The notes: a model not told the origin generated them from the sequence alone. 64,000 nucleotides of DNA from Ceratopteris richardii (GCA_020310875.1 CM035417.1:110763148-110827147); one strand, 5' to 3'. Positions 37,994 to 48,728 are shown, numbered from the stretch's first letter. Numbers and translations: made by a program.

Positions 37994-37994
37994 T

Positions 37995-38341
37995 GACAAT
38001 CCATAAATTAATCAAAGATTGAGCATCATAAGCGACACACGTAGAACATCTTTTTCCCATTGTAGAGTGGTAAACGGAATACTTTTTGCATGTTCTAATG
38101 TTCTTTGTCGACTTTTGATCGTGAAAATTCTATGGTATCCATGGAATCCACGACATCATCTCCACGTTCGTGGACTTCATCCATGTCATGAAATGCCTCA
38201 ATCATTTCTTCCATGTGTTCATTCTCTATTATACTGCCAATACCTTATCCTCCTACCACCCATGTTTTTCTCTACCCACGTAAGGCAGATGGTTCAATGT
38301 TATGTGGGTCTATGTGATCACGAGCTTAACCATGTGACCAA
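37995..38341 (-). pseudogene. CACTA transposase, N-terminal fragment
   Basis: Minus-strand translation gives an acidic block (EHMEEMIEAFHDMDEVHE, then SRSKVDKEH) followed by PLYNGKKMFYVCRL and a decayed tail that matches the LY-x-G-x-x-M-S-x-L-x-A segment near the start of TNP2-type transposases. It has the same orientation as the fragments to the left, so it is the 5' part of the same gene. The Transposase_21 core between this and 33,532 is gone. Confidence 0.6.
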
Positions 38342-38849
38342 AAGCATAGGTTTTGTACTCGTTGGCCCTTAGTTCTGAGTATTAACATCATCTCATCTCT
38401 AAAAATGTATCCATATAAGTTTCTTCCTTATAGATAAGCCTCCATTTTAAGAGACAGAGCTGAGTAATTACTTGGATCTAGCTTGTCAATGGATGAGGGG
38501 AATCCATCACCCATAATGCCTAGTCTTTATCTAGAAGAGTTGCAACCATGAGAGTGTGTTGGCAAAATCCTACTAAACACCAGCCGAGGTAACTTCAAAG
38601 ACACTTAGTACACTCGGCAAGGTTAGACACTATGCATTGAAGACATCTATATCCTTTGGAACATCATCCATAAACTTTTGTATCAAAATAGATAAGTTTG
38701 AAGAACACAAAGCCTAAGATACTTCTATTTATGGATAAAAAGTTCTTATTGCTTTGTTCAATGCTTAGAGGCTAGTACACATTATCGAGAGGGCTTTTGC
38801 ACACTTTCAATTGAATTTTTAAGCTAATCAAAGATGGTACCATATGTAA
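38342..38849. other. No gene recognised, possibly CACTA 5' region
   Basis: About 500 bp between the CACTA N-terminal fragment and G2. No CACTA-type terminal inverted repeat (CACTA at the end) could be identified. Confidence 0.4.
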
Positions 38850-39059
38850 CATCGAGGGTGGAGAAGATGTATGTCTTATACTACCTTGCGGAGCATAATT
38901 TTCACTTAAACATGTACATTATGTACCCTCATTTGCTATGAGCTTGATTTCAATTAGCTACTTATAAGAGAGAAGATGTTATGCATTCCTTGGTGAGCAT
39001 CATTTTCAGTTGTGGTTGGGACAACTTATGCTTGTTAGAGGTGCTAGAATTGGGCACAA

Positions 39060-39648
39060 GTATTCACTATAAGTGATCCATGTGAGAGACTTCAACCTCA
39101 TGTGTGGTGTGAGACCCTTCATGTCTCATTTTGTCTTCCTACAGATATGTCTCATGACATGATGCATATCTGTGATTATGCAGATCATGATTTTGTTGAT
39201 GATATAGATGCTCCTGTTACTTATGCAAAGCATGATTTTGTTGATCATATAGATTTTCATGTGGAGAACACTTTGGAGTATTAGTTTGATTCTCTAGAGC
39301 ATAATATGGATGCTCAATTAGAGCATTATGATAACATTCCATCATATCTTAGTCATCAAATGGTCCTTGGTGTTGATGTCATGCGGTTAGCTCATATTGA
39401 GCATGATGATACACTTGGTGTGTTAAACCATGATTGCTATCATGGTACACAATGTGTTGTAGAGTAGGTTAGCTCTTAGGGTACATGATTAGATACATCC
39501 TTGGTTGAGAGGATGGCTGACTTGGATGTTAAGGTGTCAACAGTTATGCAATCATTCTTGGAGTTGCTCATGCTAGATCTTGACATGGATATATCAGGAC
39601 ATAGTTGCCTTGATGATGGATCTTTGGATGAGTACAGGCATGGCTGAC
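39060..39648 (+). pseudogene. Asp/His-rich frame of G2
   Basis: Collinear with the 206-residue G1 frame: MWCETLHVSFCLPTDMS against VWCDTRHVSFYLPTHMS, then HDFVDHIDFHVENTLEY, LGVDVMRLAHIEHDDTLGV and LDTSLVERMADLDV. Four stops interrupt it, at least two being TAG where G1 has a Gln codon (39,282 and 39,466). G2 has an extra HDFVDDID/HDFVDHID duplication relative to G1. Function unknown. Confidence 0.65.
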
Positions 39649-40004
39649 ATGGTTAGGTTAGCCATGATAGCACATGTTTCATTAGCATTCAGGAGTTGAA
39701 TGTACAAATTATTATGCTCGAGATCAGATGTTGCAATTGATATTGGAGCATTTACGCTTGGAGTTGTTAGTCATTCAATGATTGACATAGGTGTCAAGTG
39801 AGTGGGAGCTTTGACACTTCATCAGTTCTTACATGTCTTACATATGAGCTCGACTCTTGTGGATGTGTTTAGAGTAGTTTGAGGTGAAGGTATAGGCTGA
39901 TTGGTATGGTTCTAGATCTAGAATCTTCTTGTACCTTGCATATTCATACAACATTATTCATTTATGTAATCACTTATTGTCACATTGACCCTTAAGTGGG
40001 AGAT

Positions 40005-40186
40005 TGTTGGGTATCTAAGGGTCATGTAAGCTTACCCCAAATTCATATAAATATATCTTTTATACAGTGTTGCCTCAGAAGATGACTGTGGGTTTTGAGG
40101 CTTCCACGCAAGTGTGGATCTCTTCTCTCCTCTCTCTCCCTCCACCTTCTCTTTACTCCTCTTGTTCAATCCACCAAAATCCTTCA
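40005..40186 (+). repeat. G2 3' LTR
   Basis: 182 bp starting TGTTGGGTATCTAAGGGTCA and ending CCAAAATCCTTCA by comparison with the G1 5' LTR. A TATA-like ATATAAATATATC lies at about 40,043. Confidence 0.75.
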
Positions 40187-41495
40187 AAGAAACAAGGAGC
40201 CATTTGACTCACTGATAAAAAATCTCATGATTATGAAAATTATTAGTTTATAAAAACAATATCTATTCAAAGGAATCTCTTCATGCTTCCTTTTGTGTAA
40301 AACCAGTATATCAACTCTTATATATGAATATTTTGTTGTACTCTTCATTATTATACTTTGGATGCATGTGATATTGATTCTTTGTAATTATAATCCATGA
40401 CTATTAGAAAATACACTAGTAGATACTTATACTCTTTAGAGAAAAAGGATCCAATAAATTAAATTTTTTCAACTATATGCATTATCAATGTATGTCCAAA
40501 GGAAAATAAGTTCCTTTTTTTTTCTCTCAAGGTTAATTAATACCAGCAACCAAGAATTCCAAGCATATTCAGCATATAAAATTATAATTTTAAAGAGCTT
40601 CCACATCACATAATAATTAGCATGTTTTCCATTGAGGCAATACCATACATCACATAAAGTGAATGATGAGTACTACTATACGGACAACACCCGAATGTTT
40701 AACATCAAGAGGTATTTTTATACATTTTTGACATGCACATAAATGTGAGGCTTAAATGCAAATAAATTTGATTGTCATGGAATCTAGGCAGCTATTGAAA
40801 GACATGAAGCATACAATCAATCATGTTTTTAGCATTCAAAGGAATTACTATTGGATTCTTAAATGTCTCTATGACATGCAGTGATAACTTTCATATATAT
40901 TATGAGAGTAACATAAAGCTATGAATGTATATTAGAAATCAATCTCACATCATAGAGTTCCCAATGTTTACATTTGAATAAGGTTGGAGATAGAGATTAC
41001 TCAATATCTACAAGTGAGATTGATGATTAGTTATCTTCCTTAACCCACAAAAGGCACAACCAATGGATTCCCATTGTTTAAGTATTCACTTGTAGAACTT
41101 ACATTTATGATGATTTCTTAAAGCTAAGAGTAGATACACATAGAATTTTTTTATCATTACAACAAAGAAAAATGTGCGCCTATGATTTCGACATATGATA
41201 CATAAGATATCATTCCTAGGTCTATGACATGACCACAGTTTTTTGTTGGAACAAATTTTTCCAAAGGATCTGGTCAAAGAAACAATATTGGAAGTAAACT
41301 TCGACTTGATTGGGAGTCTTAATGGGATTTGGAGATGATGGCTAAGGATGAAGTTCTGATAACAGTTTTCCGGTGCAAAATGAATAGAGGGATCCAAATC
41401 CCATGATTGACAAAAACTAAATATTAATTGGAAGTAAAGACAAATTAATCAGTAGAAATTAAAAAGAGCATATAAGATAATTTTCTTGTAACGTA
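40187..41495. other. No gene recognised
   Basis: AT-rich spacer. A 103-codon minus-strand frame at 41,086-41,397 shows no recognisable domain. Confidence 0.45.
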
Positions 41496-41496
41496 T

Positions 41497-41585
<89 letters not shown>

Positions 41586-41618
41586 ATCTATATTTATATA
41601 TATATATATATATATACA
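41496..41618. repeat. (AT)n microsatellite
   Basis: About 42 uninterrupted AT units to 41,582, then a short interruption and more TATA to 41,616. Confidence 0.95.
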
Positions 41619-41639
41619 TGGAGAAGATATGTGTGGTAC

Positions 41640-42616
41640 AGATACAACTTAAGTAACCAAAGATGGTTTCCGTGGCTGTCAAATGTCTATGAGAAACCTC
41701 TATATAGCTCATAGGCACGCTTTCTTAGCTTTACCTCCACCAATATAAGTAGAAGACTTCTATGTATGATAATATCTTAGAGAATCCAACAAAGACTTAC
41801 TATTTAGCCGTGTTGTATTCATTAGTTCTATTGTAGCTGAATCATTCCATCTTGTTTAAGCGTCTATCTAAGCATGCTCAATTGTGTAATCTATTGGTTA
41901 AGCCTTAGGCTTGTGCCTCTAATTAGATCCAAGAGAGAATGGATGAGAAAGTTGGCTTGGATTGCTCTTAGGTGCAATGAATGAAGTTCCTCTCTGTGCT
42001 TTGGATTATAAGTTTGCCAATATATGGCAGAAGAACTAGTGGCAAAGCACGTAAACTCATCCATGTTGACAATAAAATTGGAAAGTCATTCCGAACATTT
42101 TCATACACATTAAGTATAATGATAACTGATTACAATGTGATAAAGGAATATAAGATGAGATGGTACGTTTCACTGTGAGTGACTTATCAGCTTCTATCAA
42201 TTTAAAACTTTATAATTTAGAATATTAATTTTAGACTATAAGTATAATTCAAATCATCCAAGAGACTTCAAGCTCCCAAAACAAACCACATAAAATTTAT
42301 CATCAATTTACAAGCGAGGTAAATCCACTTAGAAACCAGAAAATGTAATTTACAAAATCAGCATCCATATCCATGAAATGAAGCTAAAAAACTGCATATG
42401 TGAAGCTACAGAAAAAAGAAAAATTAAGAATATGTAGAACACATCTATTGATCTAACTAAAGGAACATTTTTACAAAATATATCGAAAACGGTAATGCAA
42501 CGGTGAGATACCCCTACAAAGAATGCCGAGTTCATTTGTCAAAGTAACCATCTATGTACAAAGCAACTTTATAACACATGTCTTGGTTTATAACCATCCA
42601 CGGCGTAAATAGTGAT
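41640..42616. other. Spacer including probable 3' UTR of the MADS-box gene
   Basis: No coding frame is supported. The part directly below 42,617 should be the 3' UTR of the minus-strand gene; on that strand it is T-rich with repeated TTTGTAA motifs, as in plant 3' ends. No exact polyadenylation site can be set. Confidence 0.45.
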
Positions 42617-45020
42617 TCATTCAACGAGACTCAGACCATACTCCGATGGAAAGCTATTCAGGTCTTGTACAATCATGCTTTTCTTCACTGAAGAGGGGCA
42701 ATCATCAGTGACATCGCCGTCATAGCTTGCGCGCCTATCCCTGTTAGATGAAAAGAGGTTCAAACGCATTAAAGTAAACAATTTAATAAAATACCCAGCT
42801 GAACAACTGGAAAGGAGTAAGAATTGACAACCAAGAAGCAAAGACTCAACCATGACATGGGAAGGATGCCACTTGAAAACTATTAAAATAAATAAATTGT
42901 GATTAAGGCTATCACAAAACCTACCCATATATGAAGTCTAAAATATTGAAATAAGATATTCTGTAATCATTATGAATGTATCATCTCATGCTCACTCTAG
43001 AAAATTAAAACACTGATCATATCTTCATGATCTGATATTGAACTGTAAACATGAATGAAGACGCTGATAATCATAATTCTCTCCAGAATAATTTCGGCTC
43101 AGTAAAGATAGCTCACATTTGCAAGAATTCCTCGTCAGCATTTTCTAAAGCCACGGAGTTGGATACGCAAGGGCACTGACAGTCCACCTTTTTCGCTGCA
43201 TTTCCCTTCATCACCTGATGATCAATCATTTTAGATAGCATAATATATGAAGGAGATTCGACTCCACGAAAGTTCTGGTAGACAGAAATGCATCTTGAGC
43301 GGCGAAAGCCAAAATGGGTGACTTCCATTTCCTTGGCTTTCTGCATTACAGATTTGGAATTGCGGACCACTTCTGTTGCGAATCGAGTGGTCAACGTCTT
43401 CATATAGAAAAAGAAATTTATTCTTCAAACGTTCATCAGAGTGAGATACGGGTAGTTGGCTTCATCAATGAAGTTTCACGTCTCTTTTTTAAAGGAAGCT
43501 TGGTCATGGAGATCTACTCTTTGGGAGTCTCGAATTTATTTTGAAGTACAACTGAAGGGGGATATCAAGGTATTATCACACATGGACCCCCCAAATCTCA
43601 CAAAGCAGAGGTTAGACACCTAGAAGCTACTAGGATACAAAGCCCCAAGGCCTGTTAATGTAGACACTAGCAAAGCAGGGATTAGACACCTAGAAGCTAC
43701 TAGAATACAAAGTCCGAAGGTCTGCTACGGTAGAAACTAGCAAGGTAGACACTAGCAAGGGATGGCCGTAAAGCCAAATGAGATAATTGGCTTTAATCGG
43801 GGTAGCTCGAAGGCCCAATTGTCCTCCAATGTGGATGGCATCTAATCACCACGTGATGAGGGCTGTCCAGTCGCAGCCCACAAGGGTTGAACCCTCACCT
43901 AGTGTGAGCAAGTGGTTTGACGCCTTGAGTCTTTGGGAGGAAGTCTTTAGTTCGAGTCTTGGCTGGACATAAGATGGGTGTCTCTACCTTATGAGGTTGG
44001 GTGAGTGCCTACTCACACAAAAAAGGTTTTCAAATGCACTATATTTGCTACTCTATAAACATAAGCTGTTTCGTACACTATGAAGGAGTCACAATGCCAG
44101 CAATACTTACCTGTCTTTTATGCTTATGAGCCTTATGCATGAGCTCCTGCAAAATGCGCCAAAATTCGACGAAAGTGTTAAAATCTTCGTTTTGTACACA
44201 ATAATATTTCGTGAAGATGGACAGATTCCAATATTTTAAGAGGAACCTTGTTGCAACAACTCTCTATCTCCCTCAGAATTAGCTGGTCCTGCACAACACG
44301 CAAGACAATAACCATAAATCCTTAATGAACAGTATATGATAAACTGATCTGAAACTTTTAACATGCTCGACCAGGCTACTGAGGCTTTTTGAGGATGCCC
44401 AAACATGATCGGCGTGAACTTTGAGCAACACTATACGAAGAAAGAAGTTGTACATGAGAGGTGTATGTGTGTCTATAACGCTGTAGCACTGAAGGGAACC
44501 TAGCTATGGAACTTACTATACAATCATGCGCATTCTACTGTCCCACGTATATCACATGCACTTGCCTTCTTTGCACGTATCCGTCCTAAGTGATCATTCA
44601 TCTCCTGCTCCAAACGAATGAGGTCTCCTCCCGAGAGACGTTCAAGATCAAGCTCTACCAAATCACTGTGCAACTCATAAGAGCCAATAAAAAGCACTTA
44701 GTTCGTGCTCAAGCAAATGTCTGATATACAAATGAAGTTCTCAAATATTGCAGACGTTCATATCATACCTTCGAAGCTTCTTCAGCCTGTTCGTGAGAGC
44801 AGTGACCCAATCCTCCGCGCCATTCAGAAGTCTCTACAAATGTGATAGAATAATCAAAGACGAGTACGACAGGGATGTATATGAATCAACACATGATAAA
44901 GTCAGCATGAAACAAGATACAACAAAGTTTGATACTGACCGTTGATGAATTCTCTTTCTCTGATATACCCAAATATTTTTGAGAATTCATGTACCGCTTC
45001 AAAATGCTTTCTATGCTGTT

Positions 45021-45026
<6 letters not shown>
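42617..45026 (-). CDS. MIKC-type MADS-box gene (5' end with MADS domain not found)
   Basis: Seven minus-strand exons join in one open frame of 183 codons: 45,026-44,940; 44,833-44,769; 44,665-44,566; 44,288-44,247; 44,146-44,111; 43,214-43,117; 42,740-42,617 (stop TGA). Sizes 87, 65, 100, 42, 36, 98 and 124 bp; the 65-100-42 series is the hallmark of MIKC K-box exons. The first exon matches the I region (SIESILKRYMNS); the next three form the K-box (VTALTNRLKKL, LERLSGGDLIRLEQEM, GRIRAKKDQLILREIE), a coiled coil for dimer and tetramer formation. The C-terminus is short and unusual, with CQCPC. MADS proteins are nuclear transcription factors binding CArG boxes. The MADS-domain exon is missing, so the gene either continues past a large intron or is a fragment. 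Splice sites are GT-AG except one GC donor at 44,565. K-box identity is firm; subclass is not. Confidence 0.82.
43601..43765. repeat. 70-bp tandem repeat in the MADS gene intron
   Basis: Two full units start CAAAGCAG at 43,601 and 43,671, with a partial third from 43,741. They lie in the 896-bp intron between exons ending at 44,111 and starting at 43,214. Confidence 0.8.
43890..44035 (+). mobile_element. tRNA-derived SINE-like insertion in the MADS gene intron
   Basis: Contains an A-box-like GAGCAAGTGGTTT (43,906-43,918) and B-box-like AGTTCGAGTCT (43,949-43,959) 43 bp apart, the spacing of tRNA-type RNA polymerase III promoters, followed by unrelated sequence ending in an A-run. It is antisense to the host gene. 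It cannot fold as a normal tRNA. Target duplications were not identified. Confidence 0.5.

Positions 45027-45058
<32 letters not shown>
45025..45058. repeat. (CT)17 microsatellite beside a MADS gene splice acceptor
   Basis: Seventeen CT units. On the gene's strand this is a GA run directly upstream of the I-region exon, where a pyrimidine tract would be normal; every GA unit supplies a possible AG acceptor. Confidence 0.9.
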
Positions 45059-45060
<2 letters not shown>

Positions 45061-45284
45061 TTCTCCCCCACTTGGGTCCATTAAATGAAGCCAATAAAAC
45101 CTCCAACCAAAATGTGATGCAATGCTCAGGAGACATCTTATCGTTGCCTTATGAGAACTAAGAGAAAATGTCTCATTATAATATATTCATTTCTTTCGTG
45201 CAAACCCTTCGGCTACAAGTCTAGCTTTGTATATCTCTATAGATCCATATGCTTATCTTTTTATTTTATATACCTATTTTATAG

Positions 45285-45425
45285 TAATTGTATTCTTACC
45301 TATCTTACAGTAATTGTATTCTTACCTATTTTACAGTAATTGTATATCTCTATAGATCCATATGCTTATCTTTTTATTTTATATACCTATTTTACAGTAA
45401 TTGTATATCTCTATAACTGTATTCT
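45285..45425. repeat. Short tandem repeats (TTACAGTAATTGTAT units)
   Basis: The phrase CCTATTTTACAGTAATTGTAT recurs four times with variants, including a longer duplicated block with ATCTCTATAGATCCATATGC. Confidence 0.75.
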
Positions 45426-45541
45426 TACCTAAAGGAAATTCGCAAAGCATCCAAGTTTTGTTTTCCCAATTGATTATGCCTCATCTTTCATAGATCTCAC
45501 CCTTAGTTTACCTTTATAACCTTCACGTATACTTTTTGGTT

Positions 45542-45850
45542 CTACTTCATTTGCAAGAATATTCAAGCTAAAATAATTAATACAATCATCAAAACATACT
45601 CAGATGTACTTGTGCTACTTTTTATAGCTGTACCTTTCTCTTCAAAATTTCTAAGCTAGATTGATAGAAGGTGAGTAAAACCCATCTAGGAATCCTCTAC
45701 TTCATTTGCAAGAATATTCAAGCTAAAATCATTAATACAATCATCAAAACATACTCAGATGTACTTGTGCTACTTTTTATAGCTGTACCTTCTCTTCAAA
45801 ATTTCTAAGCTAGATTGATAGAAGGTAAGTAAAACCCATCTAGGAATCCT
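45542..45850. repeat. 155-bp tandem duplication
   Basis: Two nearly identical copies, 45,542-45,696 and 45,697-45,850, start CTACTTCATTTGCAAGAATA. They differ by about three bases and one T. Non-coding. Confidence 0.9.
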
Positions 45851-46062
45851 CTTCAAAGGATCTCTATTAATCAAGCTTTTTGAGGGTTGAAGAGTAAAAG
45901 GAACAACTTGAGGTTATGGTGATAGCATAGACATGGGCTTAGTAATGGTCTTAGAACTAAATGATGATGATGGAAGGGGACCTTGGGTTTTGGAAGATGG
46001 TGGAATAGATGTTGTTGATTTCATTATCTCTTTAAGATTCACAAACAAAGTGGGTTACCAAT

Positions 46063-46332
46063 GAAACTTTAATAACATCAACAAAGAGCTATCTTCAAGA
46101 AAAATAACACCCCTATTCACGTAAGCTTTATTCATCTTAAGATCAATCAATCTATACCCTTTTCTTTCATATCCCATAAATAATTATTTCATCAAGTGAA
46201 ACTTTAATAACATCAACAAAATGCTTATCCTTAAGAAAAATGACACCCCTCTTGATATAAGTTTTCTTCATCTTACGATCAATTAATCTGTACCCTTTTC
46301 TTTCATATCCAATAAATATGAATTTCAATGAC
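46063..46332. repeat. 135-bp tandem duplication inside the Copia fragment
   Basis: GAAACTTTAATAACATCAAC recurs at 46,063 and 46,198 and both units run to CTTTTCTTTCATATCC. The two units encode the same integrase tail block, so duplication happened after insertion. Confidence 0.85.
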
Positions 46333-46640
46333 TTTTGTTCGAACATATTTCTTTGTTCTCTAAGCACATGCATATAAGACAAAAAAAACCCAAAACTCTC
46401 AAATGGCTAATATTTTAGTTTAGAACCATAATATGCCTTATAAGGAGTTTGATACTTAAAAACTTCCACTAAAGCTTTATTCTTGATATGGTTAGCACAC
46501 ATTAGCACACCAAATCTACAATAATATGAGAATATCTTATTCAATAACCATGGTGGAAAACATTGTTCTCCAAATGACAATGACAAAGTTAACAATGAGG
46601 TAACATTTGAAGCCACGCATTGTAATAAAGATTTAGTTTT
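46063..46640 (-). pseudogene. Copia integrase C-terminal fragment
   Basis: Minus-strand translation at 46,382-46,167 reads FEQKSLKFIFIGYERKGYRL, then MKKTYIKRGVIFLKD, the block found after the integrase core in Copia elements (K-x-I-F-(I/V)GY...KGYRL). Upstream sequence to about 46,640 includes VFKYQTPYKAYYGSKLKY, the preceding TPYEAWYG-type motif. No LTR, RT or RNase H is nearby, so it is an isolated scrap. Confidence 0.75.
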
Positions 46641-46924
46641 TAGAATTTTTATATATAATTTACGTGATTTTGGATCTCTACTATTTCGAAGATGGAATAT
46701 GAATAAACATACAATAAAGTATGGTGTAAGATAAATAACATAGATTACTGAATCTGCACTAGTCACTATATGAATCACCATTTTTGGTCTATCGATAGTC
46801 ATCATACTAGCCTACCCTTGACTCTAAAGGTCAAGGGTGAACTTTTTATCCAAGCTATGAATGTTCAACTCAAGAAATGATAGGCAAGAGATAGTTGAAC
46901 CACACTCTAAGAGGGAGGATTAGG

Positions 46925-47045
46925 AAGTAATCATCAACCATGGCTTTTGGGGCAAGTGGTTAGTCCATCGTACTCCTAGTTGATAGGCCATGAGCTCAAT
47001 TCCCACAATCAGTGTGAGACTCTAGGAAATAGGCTTGGACAAGGT
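46925..47045 (+). mobile_element. tRNA-headed SINE-like unit
   Basis: A-box-like GGCAAGTGGTTAG (46,951-46,963) and B-box-like TGAGCTCAATTCC (46,991-47,003), 40 bp apart. The same head recurs at 47,784 and, inverted, at 47,957-47,974, each preceded by the linker GGATTAGGAAGTA. Body and target duplications are not resolved. Confidence 0.5.
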
Positions 47046-47202
47046 GGATGGAAGGTGCATGTGACGCTTTTAAAAATCGACCAAACAAAGATTAGAGTGT
47101 ATATCCCAATCTATATGTCATATTTAGATGTGTAAGGTACCGTTGAAAATCTCTCTAAAATAACTAATGAAAGGACAAGATTGAAGATCCAAAATACCCA
47201 GC

Positions 47203-47714
47203 ATGGGTGAGAAGCAAGTTCAAGATACTAAGGTTGATAACAAGGGCTCAAGACACCAAGGTTGTGAACAAGGAAAGCTCATAGGGAAGTGGAAAAGAAG
47301 CAAAATGGAAAGGCTCAAGAAACAAAGGTTGAGAGCAAGGGTTCAAGAGATCAAGGTTGAGAACAAGAAGCTTCAAAAAAATTGTGCAAGGGTGAGGACA
47401 TTAATTCAAAGGGATCAAGGATTGAAGGACAATGATCTCTCCAGAAAGGGGAAAGAGTGCTAGACTCGAGAAATGAACAAGGGCTCAAGACACCAAGGTT
47501 GTGAACAAGGAAAGCTCATAGGGAAGTGGAAAAGAAGCAAAATGGAAAGGCTCAAGAAACAAAGGTTGAGAGCAAGGGTTCAAGAGATCAAGGTTGAGAA
47601 CAAGAAGCTTCAAAAAAATTGTGCAAGGGTGAGGACATTAATTCAAAGGGATCAAGGATTGAAGGACAATGATCTCTCCAGAAAGGGGAAAGAGTGCTAG
47701 ACTCGAGAAATGAC
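47203..47714 (+). repeat. Exact 237-bp tandem duplication carrying an open basic coiled-coil-like frame
   Basis: Copies at 47,241-47,477 and 47,478-47,714 look identical. Since 237 is a multiple of three, each copy carries the same frame (47,203-47,463 and 47,473-47,700), rich in Lys, Arg, Gln and Glu with heptad-like ERLKKQRLRARVQEIKVENK. Both stop at the same TAG. A diverged inverted copy is at 49,146-49,410 with stops. I do not recognise the family; it may be part of a transposon gag or a non-coding repeat that happens to be open. Confidence 0.8.
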
Positions 47715-47760
47715 AAGCAAGAGATGTTTGAAATACACCCTAAGAGGAAGGATTAGGAAG

Positions 47761-47985
47761 TAGTCCTCGACCATGGCTTTTGGGGCAAGTGGTTAGCCGA
47801 TCATACTCTTAGGCAGTAGGAAATGAGTTCCATTCCCACAATGAAAGCCATTACAAGGAGAACAAGGGAATTGAACTTAAAGACCTACCTTGTTATCCTT
47901 GTAATGCACTTTCATTCTAAGAATTGCACTCATGAACTACTAGCTAAGACTATAATGGGCTAACCACTTGCCCCAAAATCCATGC
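47761..47985. mobile_element. Inverted pair of tRNA-headed SINE-like units
   Basis: A plus-strand head (A-box 47,784; B-box 47,824-47,837; then CACAATGAAAGCCATTACAAGG) faces a minus-strand copy (B-box 47,917-47,933; A-box 47,957-47,974). The arms span about 90 bp around a centre near 47,875. Transcripts through it could form a long hairpin. Confidence 0.55.
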
Positions 47986-48079
47986 ATAGTTGTTAGGAGT
48001 TTTGAAAATGGAGAAACATAAACAATATGAAAACCTCAAAAATGGAGTTTTGACTTCCAAGAGGAATGGAAAAACATGA

Positions 48080-48728
<649 letters not shown>

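Larger units (their letters stand above)
33533..37994 (-). mobile_element. Copia retrotransposon element B, A family, 5'-truncated
   Basis: Minus-strand element with 3' LTR (33,533-33,762), polypurine tract (33,763-33,772) and a gag-pol frame up to 37,993, where homology to A stops inside gag just before LWNIVQG. The 5' LTR, primer site and about 35 gag codons are absent and CACTA sequence abuts directly, so no target duplication can be shown. Over 4 kb it has no frameshift and only four internal stops, far fewer lesions than A. Loss of the left end together with the CACTA Transposase_21 region suggests one deletion spanning the junction. Confidence 0.92.
38850..40186 (+). mobile_element. Non-autonomous Copia derivative G2 (5'-truncated)
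   Basis: Homologous to G1 from about 38,850 (end of protease, GACAACTTATGCTTGTTAGA) through the Asp/His-rich frame, then about 350 bp of 3' untranslated sequence, polypurine tract (AGTGGGAGA, about 39,995-40,003) and 3' LTR. It proves that LTR follows the Asp/His-rich frame without any RT or RNase H. It is in opposite orientation to G1, about 15.4 kb away. Confidence 0.78.

Noticed and set aside
43113-43428. 96- and 65-codon minus-strand frames over the MADS gene
   Set aside because: The first reads through an intron into the true 98-bp exon; the part above 43,214 has a clear acceptor CAG at its border and does not continue the K-box.
43890-44035. Functional tRNA gene
   Set aside because: A- and B-box-like words are present, but no cloverleaf with paired acceptor stem could be drawn.
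45059-46000. MADS-domain exon upstream of the I-region exon
   Set aside because: Searched on the minus strand for the KRRNGLLKKA-type signature and found nothing; the region is tandem repeats and a Copia scrap.
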